Source of the DNA: Candidatus Poseidonia sp.
GTDB taxonomy: Archaea; Thermoplasmatota; Poseidoniia; Poseidoniales; Poseidoniaceae
Length of the DNA: 64,000 bases
Direction of reading: 5' to 3'
NCBI GenBank assembly: GCA_030828165.1
Contig: JAURDA010000003.1
Span: 16,633 to 80,632 of the forward strand
Both the position numbers and the translations under genes were made by a program. This document shows, one piece after another, positions 51,120-58,732 of the stretch. The notes beneath the pieces are model-generated. The model saw only the letters and a list, made by a program, of their open reading frames with translations, made no database searches and was not told the origin of the DNA. Within the stretch, counting starts at the first letter, position 1. Every line of letters starts with the position of its first letter.

Positions 51120-52301
51120 ATGCGAAGTCGACTTGTTCTCGCCCTTGGCCTCGCTTTGTTGGTGCTCCAGCCAACGGTGAATGCCGAAGAACTGGTCACA
51201 CGGGTTGCGCTTGACGATGTTGGTGCGTTGGGTGAAAGCGATTTGGGCATTCGCGTTGGCGCCGTATCTCCAGACGGCACCGATGTTCTCGTCGCAGGTA
51301 TGGACGGATTTGCTCGACTTCTTTCCGCCGACGAAGCCGACGACAGGGGCCAAGATGTCGAATTATTGACGGGCCGAAACAGCACGGTGCACGACATCGC
51401 TTGGCATCCTCGCGGAAACACAGCGCTCTTGGTGGGCGATGAAGGGCTCGCCATGCGCTACGATTCCTACGACCACAGCGTGACCTATGTCAACGGTACC
51501 TTCAGCGTGCTCGGTTACGAGTTAACCGCCGTCGTTTGGCGTCCCTCTGGGGATTTTGCATACGTTGGTGCGACCGACGGCACCCTTTGGAAATTCGCCG
51601 AACACACCGGATTTGAGCGTCTTGAAGGGCTCGGGGAAAGCGCCGTGACCGACCTTGCATGCCATCGGAATCACAACATTTGCTTTGTCGCTTCCATGGA
51701 CGATGGACTTGGCGTTATCGACGGCGACCATCGTTTGACGTGGATGCCGGATTCCTCGTCCCAAACATGGGTCGGCATTGACTGCACCAATGCGATTCTG
51801 AAGGAATGCGTTGGATTTGCAAGCGGATTGCTCAGTCGTGTCATACAAATCAACACCCTCAATCCACAATTCAGCACCGTTGACCCCGCCATGAAACTCG
51901 GCCTCTCGACCGGGGAGCACATCGGCGTTAGCCCGGGCTATGGCGGAACAGGACTCGTCCACCTCGCTCCGCTCGGCATCGTTCGCCACGACCCCATGAT
52001 CGTCGATTCGGCGGAGACCGTGCTGATGCCGAGCGACGCCGCTGCTTGGAACGAGGTCATCGCTGGCCGAACGCTGGCCGTGGTGTGGGAAAACAGCCTT
52101 CACCGAGGGTTCATCATCACCGAGTTTGGGAACATCATCGCCTTTACGCCGGCCACCCAAGAGGTTGAAACGACCATCATGGATGTGCTCGTCCTCGGTG
52201 CGGTCGCCATTTCGGTGCCCGGCGTGATCCTCGGATTGATTTACATGAACAGCCCGTTCCTTCAGCGCAAGTACAGAGAGCTTCGCTTTGGAAAGAAATG
52301 A
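51120..52301 (+). CDS. Secreted, C-terminally anchored beta-propeller protein
   Basis: A 393-residue protein with a signal peptide (MRSRLVLALGLALLVLQPTV then NAEE) and one C-terminal membrane helix (VLGAVAISVPGVILGLIYM) plus a basic tail. Between them are WD-like repeats with the blade pattern VSPDGTDVLVAGMDG, WHPRGNTALLVGDEG, WRPSGDFAYVGATDG and CHRNHNICFVASMDDG, so a propeller of six or seven blades outside the cell. Two Cys in the middle (DCTN and KECVG) may form a disulfide. The ATG at 51120 is preferred to GTG at 51108. A ligand is unknown. A short stem follows the stop at 52310. Confidence 0.75.
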   Translation: MRSRLVLALGLALLVLQPTVNAEELVTRVALDDVGALGESDLGIRVGAVSPDGTDVLVAGMDGFARLLSADEADDRGQDVELLTGRNSTVHDIAWHPRGNTALLVGDEGLAMRYDSYDHSVTYVNGTFSVLGYELTAVVWRPSGDFAYVGATDGTLWKFAEHTGFERLEGLGESAVTDLACHRNHNICFVASMDDGLGVIDGDHRLTWMPDSSSQTWVGIDCTNAILKECVGFASGLLSRVIQINTLNPQFSTVDPAMKLGLSTGEHIGVSPGYGGTGLVHLAPLGIVRHDPMIVDSAETVLMPSDAAAWNEVIAGRTLAVVWENSLHRGFIITEFGNIIAFTPATQEVETTIMDVLVLGAVAISVPGVILGLIYMNSPFLQRKYRELRFGKK

Positions 52302-52309
52302 AACGATTC

Positions 52310-52328
52310 CCCTCGCATGCGTCGAGGG
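52310..52328 (+). terminator. Candidate hairpin after the propeller gene
   Basis: CCCTCG at 52310-52315 and CGAGGG at 52323-52328 make a 6-bp stem with loop CATGCGT, nine bases after the stop, followed by TTATGTTGATG. It could end the transcript; the TTATG stretch may be the TATA element of the next gene. Confidence 0.35.
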
Positions 52329-52374
52329 TTATGTTGATGAAGCACCCGCGTGGCAGTAGCCTTGAGGGAGCCCC

Positions 52375-53550
52375 ATGGAACCGTTCGAAGGCCTCGATTT
52401 TTACGACGTTGAAAGCCTCCTCACCGAAGAGGAAATGATGATTCGCGACATGGTCCGCGAATGGGTTGACGAAGCGGTTATCCCGAAGATTGAGAAGGCC
52501 TGCGAAGAGGGTGTTTTCCTCGATGAATGGCGGGTTGCTCTCGGTGAAAGGGGGGTGCTCGGTGCCCCGCTCAAAGGCTACGGCTGCCCGGGTCTTTCCT
52601 ACGTCGCTTACGGCCTCATCTGTCAGGAACTCGAGCGAGGCGACAGCGGGCTTCGTTCCTTCGCCTCGGTCCAAGGTTCGCTGGCGATGTATCCCATCTG
52701 GGACTTCGGTTCAGAGGAGCAAAAAGAGACTTACCTCCCCAAGATGGCCTCTGGTGAATGGGTGGGCTGTTTTGGCCTCACCGAACCCGATTACGGCTCG
52801 AACCCCGGCGACATGGTCACGAAAGCCGAAGACAAAGGCGACCACTACTTGCTCAACGGCGCGAAAATGTGGATCACCAACGGAACCATCGCTGATGTGG
52901 CCGTTGTGTGGGCCAAACTTGACGGCGTGATTCGCGGCTTTATCGTGGAAAAAGGAGACGAGGGTTTCTCCGCACCTGAGATGAAAGGCAAGCACTCCCT
53001 CAAGGCCAGCGTGACCAGCGAACTGGTGTTTCAGGACTGCAAGATTCCCAAGGACCGGATGCTTCCGGGCGTCAAAGGGCTCCGAGGACCGTTTTCCTGT
53101 TTGAACAACGCTCGTTACGGCATCTCATGGGGGGCATTGGGTTCCGCCATGGCCTGTTTCCACAGCGCCAAGACCTACGCTCTCTCCCGCATCCAATTCG
53201 ACCATCCCATCGCATCGTACCAACTCGTTCAGAACAAACTGGCATGGATGCTCCGTGAAATCACGAAAGGACAATTGCTCGCTTACCATCTTGGTCGAAA
53301 GAAGGACGATGGCACCTGGTTCCCCGAGCAAATCTCACTGGCGAAGATGAACAACGTCGACATCGCCTTGGAAATCGCTCGGGTTTCCCGAGACATTCAC
53401 GGAGCGAACGGTGTCTTGGACGAATACCCCATCATGCGTCACATGGCCAACCTTGAGTCGGTGAAAACTTACGAAGGGACCCACGACATCCACAACCTCA
53501 TTCTTGGCCGCTACATCACCGGCATTCAAGCCTTCACGAGAAACGCCTGA
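52375..53550 (+). CDS. Acyl-CoA dehydrogenase, glutaryl-CoA dehydrogenase-like
   Basis: A 391-residue FAD enzyme of the acyl-CoA dehydrogenase fold. Typical segments are the N-terminal GDSGLRSFASVQGSLAMYPI, the FAD-site CFGLTEPDYGSNPG, WITNG, and the catalytic Glu in YEGTHDIHNLILGRYITGIQAF (split: YEGTHDIHNLILGR, ITGIQAF). The last motif is that of glutaryl-CoA dehydrogenase, which oxidises and decarboxylates glutaryl-CoA to crotonyl-CoA in lysine/tryptophan breakdown. The specific substrate needs testing. Electrons would go to ETF (47-48 kb). The 73-nt gap before it holds a hairpin. Confidence 0.9.
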   Translation: MEPFEGLDFYDVESLLTEEEMMIRDMVREWVDEAVIPKIEKACEEGVFLDEWRVALGERGVLGAPLKGYGCPGLSYVAYGLICQELERGDSGLRSFASVQGSLAMYPIWDFGSEEQKETYLPKMASGEWVGCFGLTEPDYGSNPGDMVTKAEDKGDHYLLNGAKMWITNGTIADVAVVWAKLDGVIRGFIVEKGDEGFSAPEMKGKHSLKASVTSELVFQDCKIPKDRMLPGVKGLRGPFSCLNNARYGISWGALGSAMACFHSAKTYALSRIQFDHPIASYQLVQNKLAWMLREITKGQLLAYHLGRKKDDGTWFPEQISLAKMNNVDIALEIARVSRDIHGANGVLDEYPIMRHMANLESVKTYEGTHDIHNLILGRYITGIQAFTRNA

Positions 53551-53575
53551 TGGCCCCCAACATGCGGTGGTTTCC

Positions 53576-54025
53576 ATGGTTGAATTGGGGCATTACGTTC
53601 TCTATGTGCGCTCGATGGCACCGATGGTTGAATTTTACACCCTAGTTGTCGGTTTGGACGTGGTCGGCACCACCTTTGGTGGCCGGGCCACGGCTTTGAG
53701 CGGAGGTCGCACTCATCACGAACTCTTGCTGTTGGAGGTCGGGGATGCACCCGGCCCTCTGGAGGGTCGTCGCATTGGCCTCTATCACACCGGTTGGTGC
53801 ATCGGTGATGATGACGCCGCCTTGGTGGAGGCAAAAGCGAGATGCCGGGCTCACGGCGTCCAGGTTATCGGGCAGAGCGATCACGGCGTTTCGCATTCGG
53901 TGTACGTCCTGGACCCTGATGGCAACGAGGTGGAACTCTACGTCGATGTCGAGGGCATTGATTGGGCCAACGATGCTTCTTGGCTGGCGTATCCTGTTCG
54001 CCCGCTGGATCTCCCCGATGCGTGA
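53576..54025 (+). CDS. Glyoxalase/bleomycin-resistance/dioxygenase-fold protein
   Basis: A 149-residue single VOC-fold protein. It has the N-terminal LGHYVLYVRSMAPMVEFYTLVVGLDVVG, with the first-metal His in GHYVLYV. A second His is in HHELLLLEVG, a GLYHTGWCIGD segment follows, and the C-terminal YVLDPDGNEVELYVD supplies the metal Glu. Together these are a likely metal-binding set for an isomerase or ring-cleavage dioxygenase. The ATG at 53576 follows the dehydrogenase stop by 25 nt, so the genes may be cotranscribed. The substrate is not predictable. A 204-nt AT-richer gap follows, with several TATA-like stretches and no gene that I can support. Confidence 0.8.
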   Translation: MVELGHYVLYVRSMAPMVEFYTLVVGLDVVGTTFGGRATALSGGRTHHELLLLEVGDAPGPLEGRRIGLYHTGWCIGDDDAALVEAKARCRAHGVQVIGQSDHGVSHSVYVLDPDGNEVELYVDVEGIDWANDASWLAYPVRPLDLPDA

Positions 54026-54163
54026 AGTTTCAACCTTCTGATTGTCAGTCCTCGTTTTGAATTCGATTCGGCGGCTGCTGGTCTTTGGAACGCGCATTAT
54101 GAGTTATCATTTTGTGAGGGGGTATAAACTTGCCCTGCAGTCAAACGAATTTTACCACAATAC

Positions 54164-54198
54164 TTGGTATTTCATTCATATTTTTGGTATAATACCAA
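54164..54198 (+). promoter_or_regulatory. TTGGTAT repeat/palindrome before the HTH gene
   Basis: TTGGTAT occurs at 54164-54170 and again at 54184-54190, two helical turns apart. The second copy makes a perfect 7-bp inverted repeat with ATACCAA at 54192-54198 around one base, which also contains a TATAATA box. The HTH gene starts at 54230. It looks like an operator with promoter, probably self-regulated. Confidence 0.55.
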
Positions 54199-54229
54199 TT
54201 TATGTACTTCCGCCGACACGGCTATCCTC

Positions 54230-54484
54230 ATGGCACTGACCCCTGAGCAGGTGGCAAACCTGTTGAAACTTCGAGCCCTTGGCTGGAGTCAAGCGGAGAT
54301 CGCTGAGCAACTCAAGGTCTCGCAGCAAACCGTTGCGTACAATCTCAAGAAGCTCAAGGAGCAGTCCAAACGCCTCGGTCCTGACGAGGTGTTCAACAAA
54401 GCCATGCTTGCAGGATTGGCAGGTGCCGCCGCCGGTGTCGGATTGGTGGCTCTGCTTGAACTCTTGAAAAACAGTAAGAAGTGA
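54230..54484 (+). CDS. Small helix-turn-helix protein with hydrophobic tail
   Basis: An 84-residue protein. Residues 1-50 form a helix-turn-helix (LLKLRALGWSQAEIAEQLKV, then SQQTVAYNLKKLKEQ), similar to region-4/resolvase-type HTHs. A C-terminal hydrophobic helix (MLAGLAGAAAGVGLVALLEL) could be a membrane anchor or a dimer interface. The ATG at 54230 follows a palindromic TATA region by about 36 nt. The gene ends 9 nt before the nuclease gene, so the two probably form an operon that the HTH protein controls. An upstream extension of the frame to 54164 would overlap the palindrome and is rejected. Confidence 0.7.
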   Translation: MALTPEQVANLLKLRALGWSQAEIAEQLKVSQQTVAYNLKKLKEQSKRLGPDEVFNKAMLAGLAGAAAGVGLVALLELLKNSKK

Positions 54485-54493
54485 AGTGATACC

Positions 54494-55381
54494 ATGACCA
54501 ACGAACCATGCACGAAAATTGTCATTGACGCAGCGAACTTGATCCATGATGATCGAGGGATAGAAAAGACGGACGAAAACGGCGAACACGTCATCCAAAT
54601 GATTCCACAGCGCTTGGTGAGCGCCGTGGAGGGTTGCCAAACCAAAGGCTACGAAGTCAGTGCGCTCCTCAAGCACGGCACTTACACGTACGGGATGATT
54701 CAGTACAAATCCAACAATCCCGAATACGCAGATTTCACCTCGATCATCCAACTCAAAGAAGCAGGCATCGTGAAACTCATTACCTCGAAGGATGACGATC
54801 TGTTCATTGTCGAACACGGGCTGAACCAGAACGCCTTGATTTTGAGCCGTGATTGGTTCAATGATCATCGTGAAGCTCGGCCAGACATCGACTGGGAGAA
54901 GGTTGACACGCTTCGGGTCAACGATTACCAGTTCCTTGACGACGTATTCACCTGTCCAACCATCCAAGACATCACTCATCTAAAACCTCAGCCAAAGAGG
55001 GTGGACCCGCTTGATGAAGTAAAGGAATTGCTCCAGGCACAGGCGAAAGAGATTCAATCGCTGAAGGAGCGAGTTCACGAATTGGAAGAACGTGATCTAA
55101 GCAAGGAAATCGCTGCAATGAGCAAGAAGGACATTGAATCCACGGCTGAAAAGGCAAAACAGGATTCTTCTCGCTCAAAATCTCCTGAGGCTTGCGCTGA
55201 GCAATATATGCAGTATGCAAAGAACGATTCCTTCTCCAAACCTAAGACTCGCGATGCTTTAGAAAACGACCTAAAAAGCAAAGGTCTGGCAAGCGAGATG
55301 GGTACAGGCCAAGTGATCAACCATCTTCAGTCCATGAAAGCGTTTCACATGGATCGCAAAAAGATTGCTTGGCGTGTTTGA
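54494..55381 (+). CDS. PIN/NYN-type ribonuclease-like protein with coiled-coil tail
   Basis: A 295-residue protein. The N-terminal 150 residues have the acidic motifs of the PIN-like Zc3h12a/NYN nuclease fold: KIVIDAANLIHDD (first Asp and the Asn), an ALLKHGTYTYG strand, SKDDDLFIVEHGLNQNALILS (split: SKDDDLFIVEHG, LNQNALILS), and RDWFNDH with a further Asp. The C-terminal part is a long Glu/Lys coiled coil (about 175-240) followed by a short winged-like helical end. It is probably an RNA-cleaving or RNA-binding enzyme. The start follows a GTGATACC leader 9 nt after the HTH gene. The neighbouring 147 nt downstream hold no gene that I can support. Confidence 0.68.
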   Translation: MTNEPCTKIVIDAANLIHDDRGIEKTDENGEHVIQMIPQRLVSAVEGCQTKGYEVSALLKHGTYTYGMIQYKSNNPEYADFTSIIQLKEAGIVKLITSKDDDLFIVEHGLNQNALILSRDWFNDHREARPDIDWEKVDTLRVNDYQFLDDVFTCPTIQDITHLKPQPKRVDPLDEVKELLQAQAKEIQSLKERVHELEERDLSKEIAAMSKKDIESTAEKAKQDSSRSKSPEACAEQYMQYAKNDSFSKPKTRDALENDLKSKGLASEMGTGQVINHLQSMKAFHMDRKKIAWRV

Positions 55382-55528
55382 TTCCATGAGTTTAGGCGCA
55401 CGGATTCTCATTTTTGAGCGGTGCCCGCCAAGTCCGGGGAATTGAGTGGCCGTATGAAGAAAACACTTTCACCTCCGCCCATGGACGGCGGGGTGCTGGT
55501 GCCGCTTGATGCTGGATGAGGAACGCCC

Positions 55529-56371
55529 ATGATCGACCAAGCCATCCTCGCCGTTGGCGTCTTTTTGATCGCCTTCACCTTCGCTCCCGTGGGCATGGGC
55601 GGGGGACTGATCTTTGTCCCGCTCCTGCATTATGTCGGCGGATGGACCATCGACGGCGCCCTCATTGCCGTTTCCCTCTCGTTGACCGCCGTCGTCAGTT
55701 ACGGCAGCGGTCTCGCTCATCGGAAAAAAGGTCACGTCAGCGATGCCGCCGTCAAGTCGGGACTGGTTGGAGCCGTGCCTGCGGCCTTGTTGGGTGTCGC
55801 CATCGTTCTGAGCCTTGGAAGCGACTTGGACCTCGTGTTCAAATTGCTCAGCACGATCATGTTGATTTGGTCGTTGCGAAAGACCTTGAAAAAACTCGGT
55901 GCGCCTCCAACGAGTACCACCTCTCCCGAAACCTCCAAGCCCTCTGAATCTCCTTGTGATGAGGTTGAACATTGGCCTCTGCGAATCGGGACCGGCATCG
56001 GTGGAATGCTCTCTTCCATTCTAGCCATCGGCTCGGGGGTGATTTACGTGCCCGTCCTCCAACAGTACGCTCACTTGCCCACTCGTAAGGCGATTGGCTC
56101 AAGCCTGCATTTGATGATGGTGGTGGTGCCGGTGGCCATCGTCACGCACTTGATATTCATCGAGGCCAGCGACTGGGAGACCCTTCGTGAACAGGCGTGG
56201 TTCTTGCTTTCCCTACCGCTGCTCACGTACGTGGGAGCCAAACTAGGAGCCGTGTTCGGCATGAAGTACATCTCTTCGGAAAACATCCTTCGGGTTTTCT
56301 GCTTCTTGATCGCCATCGTGTTGGTGAAATACCTGCTCGATGTCGTGCCGCAATTGCTCGCTTTGGTTTGA
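55529..56371 (+). CDS. TauE/SafE family anion exporter
   Basis: A 280-residue membrane protein with about eight segments in two repeated halves. The first half begins LIAFTFAPVGMGGGLIFVPL and the second LSSILAIGSGVIYVPVLQQY, which is the hallmark of TauE/SafE transporters (sulfite, sulfoacetate or thiosulfate export, and related anions). A cytoplasmic, Ser/Pro-rich loop links the halves near residue 130. A GAGG site precedes the ATG at 55529. It lies 125 nt before the ArsR-type regulator and its operator and starts the sulfur gene cluster. Export of sulfite produced by the dioxygenase is an inference from context. Confidence 0.88.
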   Translation: MIDQAILAVGVFLIAFTFAPVGMGGGLIFVPLLHYVGGWTIDGALIAVSLSLTAVVSYGSGLAHRKKGHVSDAAVKSGLVGAVPAALLGVAIVLSLGSDLDLVFKLLSTIMLIWSLRKTLKKLGAPPTSTTSPETSKPSESPCDEVEHWPLRIGTGIGGMLSSILAIGSGVIYVPVLQQYAHLPTRKAIGSSLHLMMVVVPVAIVTHLIFIEASDWETLREQAWFLLSLPLLTYVGAKLGAVFGMKYISSENILRVFCFLIAIVLVKYLLDVVPQLLALV

Positions 56372-56445
56372 TCAGGCCATCGAGGAGAGGCGCATCAACG
56401 CCCTCGAAGCCCTCAACGAACGAATTTGAGCGGTTGAAGCGTTAA

Positions 56446-56473
56446 ACATTAAGATATTAGGATAACTTAATGT
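56446..56473 (+). promoter_or_regulatory. Palindromic operator over the promoter of the sulfur operon
   Basis: ACATTAAG at 56446-56453 and CTTAATGT at 56466-56473 form a perfect 8-bp inverted repeat with a 12-nt spacer (ATATTAGGATAA) that carries a likely TATA element. It is 24 nt upstream of the GTG start of the ArsR-type gene at 56497. This length and symmetry fit ArsR-family operators. The protein encoded next is the likely binder. Confidence 0.6.
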
Positions 56474-56496
56474 AATGGCCAAATCTAAGGTCCTCT

Positions 56497-56829
56497 GTGG
56501 AGAAACAACTGGTGGAGCCAACAACCGTTCTGGACGTGAACTTCGTCAAGGACGTGTCCAAGGTCATCAAGTGCCTTGGCCATCCGGACCGTCTTCGTAT
56601 CGTGGAGTTGCTTCGCAGCACCCCCATGAAGGTGAAAGACATCCAGGCCATGGTTGGCCTCACCCAAGCCGTGACTTCACAACATTTGAGGCAGATGTAC
56701 CACCTTGGCATCCTCCGCTCGACGCGTGAGGGCCAGAACGTCATCTACAGCATGGGCAGCCCGCTTGTGCTTCGAATGCTGCATTGCCTTGAAGAAACCC
56801 AAAACATGTTGAAGGAGGACCTGAGATGA
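56497..56829 (+). CDS. ArsR-family winged-helix repressor
   Basis: A 110-residue ArsR/SmtB protein. The recognition helix is VGLTQAVTSQHLRQMYHLGI, after VKDIQAM, with a beta hairpin STREGQNVIYS. The N-terminal helix has DVSKVIKCLGHPDRLRIVEL. Two Cys, 26 and 97, lie in the first and last helices, where dimer packing could let them sense persulfide or metals; they do not align exactly with the sulfur sensors SqrR/BigR. The start is GTG at 56497; a GTG at 56512 is possible. Its stop overlaps tusA (ATGA), so it is likely the first gene of the sulfur operon and autoregulated. Confidence 0.88.
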   Translation: MEKQLVEPTTVLDVNFVKDVSKVIKCLGHPDRLRIVELLRSTPMKVKDIQAMVGLTQAVTSQHLRQMYHLGILRSTREGQNVIYSMGSPLVLRMLHCLEETQNMLKEDLR

Positions 56830-57056
56830 GCCATAACGATGAAATTGACTGCAGTGGAATGAGTTGCCCCTTGCCCGTTGTGAAGTCAAAAATGAAGATT
56901 GATACGATGAATCCCGGTGAAGTGCTGAAGATCATCACCACCGACCCCGGGTCCTGCAAGGACATCCCCGCTTGGGCCAACCGCGTGGGTCACGAAATGA
57001 TCGAAGAAGCCGAAGAGAACGGCAAGTACTACTTCCTCGTCAAACGCGGTGAGTGA
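56826..57056 (+). CDS. tusA: TusA-family sulfur carrier protein
   Basis: A 76-residue SirA/TusA/YedF protein. The carrier motif is CPLPVVKSK, with the persulfide-bearing Cys14, after the conserved DCSGMS (Cys9). The rest is the two-layer sandwich GEVLKIITTDPGSCKDIPAW and YYFLVKRG. It accepts sulfane sulfur from a sulfurtransferase and hands it to the next protein. In the ancestor of dissimilatory sulfur oxidation in archaea and bacteria, TusA and DsrE proteins occur next to each other, as here. It overlaps the ArsR-type gene by ATGA and the DsrE-like gene starts two bases after its stop. Confidence 0.93.
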   Translation: MSHNDEIDCSGMSCPLPVVKSKMKIDTMNPGEVLKIITTDPGSCKDIPAWANRVGHEMIEEAEENGKYYFLVKRGE

Positions 57057-57057
57057 G

Positions 57058-57564
57058 ATGGCCAAGAAGACAATGGCGATCATCGCAGCCCAAGGCAGTT
57101 TGGATTGGGCCTACCCCCCGTTCATCCTCGCTTCAACGGCAGCTGCCATGGACATGGAAGTTAAAATTTTCTTCACCTTTTACGGACTTCCTCTCCTCAA
57201 ACCCAAAATCACGGCAAAAGTCACGCCGGCTGCGAACCCGGCCATGCCGATGAAAATGCCGTTTGGGCCGAAGGCCTTCCAGGCCATTGACTGGCCCATC
57301 CCTCACGCCGTTAGCGGCGTTGTTCCCGGCTTTGATTCCATGGCGACCTCGCTGATGAAGAAACAATTCAAGAACAAAGGTGTCGCCACCATCACCGAAC
57401 TGCGTGAAATGTGCTTGGCCCTTGGGGTTGAGCTGATCGCTTGTCAGATGACCATGGACGTGTTCGGCTTCGAAGAGAAGGACTTCGTTGAAGGCGTCAC
57501 CTTCGCCGGTGCGGCGGCGTTCCTTGACTTCGCTGCGGATGCCGATATTCAGTTGTTCATGTGA
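57058..57564 (+). CDS. DsrE-like sulfurtransferase family protein
   Basis: A 168-residue protein of the DsrE/peroxiredoxin-like family with the long mid-protein linker of the DsrE3A group. It starts MAKKTMAIIAAQGSLDWAYP and has STAAAMDMEVKIFFTFYGL, then the Met/Pro-rich linker PAMPMKMPFG. The C-terminal ELIACQMTMDVFG contains Cys129, the likely sulfur-binding residue, with Cys119 ten residues before. This CQMTMD motif is typical. It is expected to shuttle sulfane sulfur with TusA, and its 3' end lies 10 nt before the rhodanese-dioxygenase gene. An upstream GTG at 57049 would overlap tusA. Confidence 0.88.
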   Translation: MAKKTMAIIAAQGSLDWAYPPFILASTAAAMDMEVKIFFTFYGLPLLKPKITAKVTPAANPAMPMKMPFGPKAFQAIDWPIPHAVSGVVPGFDSMATSLMKKQFKNKGVATITELREMCLALGVELIACQMTMDVFGFEEKDFVEGVTFAGAAAFLDFAADADIQLFM

Positions 57565-57574
57565 GGTGAGCAAG

Positions 57575-58717
57575 ATGTCCGAAAGTTTCACCGCTTCGGA
57601 AATGTACACCTGGATTGAGCAAGGCGTTCCCCATCTGTATTTGGACGTTCGAAACGAAGCCGATTTTGCCCGTTTCCACGTTGAGGGTCCCCAAGACATT
57701 GAACTTCTCAACATCCCATACTTTGATTTCCTTGAACAACCCGAGGAATCGGTGGCCCAACTGGATGCTTCTCGGTCGATTCGGGTGATTTGTGCCAAGG
57801 AAGGCTCCGCTCAATTCATCGCCGATATGTTGGAAGAGTTCGGCTTCGGTGACATCCAATGGTTGGCCAAGGGCATCATCGCTTGGGGAAACGTGCTCGT
57901 GGCGAAACAAGTACCAACGCCCGACCACTACGAACTTTGGCAGTTCAATCGTCCCGGAAAAGCGTCCTGTGCCTACGGCTTGATTCATGGAGACGAGTTG
58001 ATGCTTTTCGATATCAGCAAGAATTTGGACTATTATCGCGAGTTTGCCCTTGCGAGAAACCTCTCGCTGGTGGCCGTTTTTGAGACCCACCTTCAGGCGG
58101 ATTACATTTCGGGCGGACCTTCGTTGGCCGCCGAGTTTGAGGTGGATTACATCGCCCATGAAGGTGACTTTGGTACCTCGAACGTGGCGTATCGAGGGGT
58201 CGTGGACGGCGAGTCCATTGGCTTCTCAAAAGCCGGGGGGCCCAGCGTGCTGTGCACGCATTCTCCCGGGCATACGCCGGGGTCCACAACGTACGTGATC
58301 GACGACAAGTACATGATCTCTGGAGACACGGTGTTCATCGTCTCCGTGGGCCGTCCTGACCTCGGGAAGAAGGTCGTTGAATGGGCCAAACAACTCTATG
58401 CGACGCTCAAAAACCGCATCTCCGTTCTTCCTGACGACCTCATGGTTCTTCCAAGTCATTACACGGACTGGGGGAGGGAAGCGAACGCCGACCACCTCAT
58501 CATCAACGACTTCGGAACGGTCAAGACCTTGAACGAAAGCATCTATGCGTTGACCTCCGAAGACGAATTTGTATCGTGGGTCGAGGCCAACATGCGCCCT
58601 CAACCCGAGGAATACATTCGCATTCGCAAAGTCAATGCCAACATCGAGACCGTGGATTTGGCCACGGCCGAAGAACTCGACCTCGGCAAGAATCAATGCG
58701 CAGCCTCGCAAGGCTAA
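57575..58717 (+). CDS. Rhodanese-persulfide dioxygenase fusion
   Basis: A 380-residue fusion. Residues 1-110 form a rhodanese domain with the active Cys73 in VICAKEGSAQF. Residues 115-330 are a metallo-beta-lactamase fold of the ETHE1/persulfide dioxygenase group that oxidises persulfide sulfur to sulfite. The iron ligands of that group match His172 (in ETHLQADY), His233 (in HSPGHTPGST) and Asp251 (in SGDTVF). The second-site positions, usually His, are Gln174 and Tyr177, as suits a mononuclear iron enzyme. The sulfur would come from TusA/DsrE through the rhodanese. The C-terminal 50 residues are helical. ATG at 57575 has a GAGGTGAGC site upstream. Confidence 0.85.
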   Translation: MSESFTASEMYTWIEQGVPHLYLDVRNEADFARFHVEGPQDIELLNIPYFDFLEQPEESVAQLDASRSIRVICAKEGSAQFIADMLEEFGFGDIQWLAKGIIAWGNVLVAKQVPTPDHYELWQFNRPGKASCAYGLIHGDELMLFDISKNLDYYREFALARNLSLVAVFETHLQADYISGGPSLAAEFEVDYIAHEGDFGTSNVAYRGVVDGESIGFSKAGGPSVLCTHSPGHTPGSTTYVIDDKYMISGDTVFIVSVGRPDLGKKVVEWAKQLYATLKNRISVLPDDLMVLPSHYTDWGREANADHLIINDFGTVKTLNESIYALTSEDEFVSWVEANMRPQPEEYIRIRKVNANIETVDLATAEELDLGKNQCAASQG

Positions 58718-58732
58718 TTTGGACGTGATGGA

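Noticed and set aside
54042..54239. 65-residue open frame on the plus strand
   Set aside because: Covers the AT-rich promoter region, with no ribosome-binding site and unusual composition; I read it as non-coding.
54200..54979. 259-residue open frame on the minus strand opposite the HTH and nuclease genes
   Set aside because: The plus-strand genes have better starts, an operator/TATA region and recognisable HTH and PIN-like motifs.
55454..55519. 21-residue frame MKKTLSPPPMDGGVLVPLDAG ahead of the TauE/SafE gene
   Set aside because: Too short to support, no clear promoter or ribosome-binding site; could be a leader peptide but nothing proves it.
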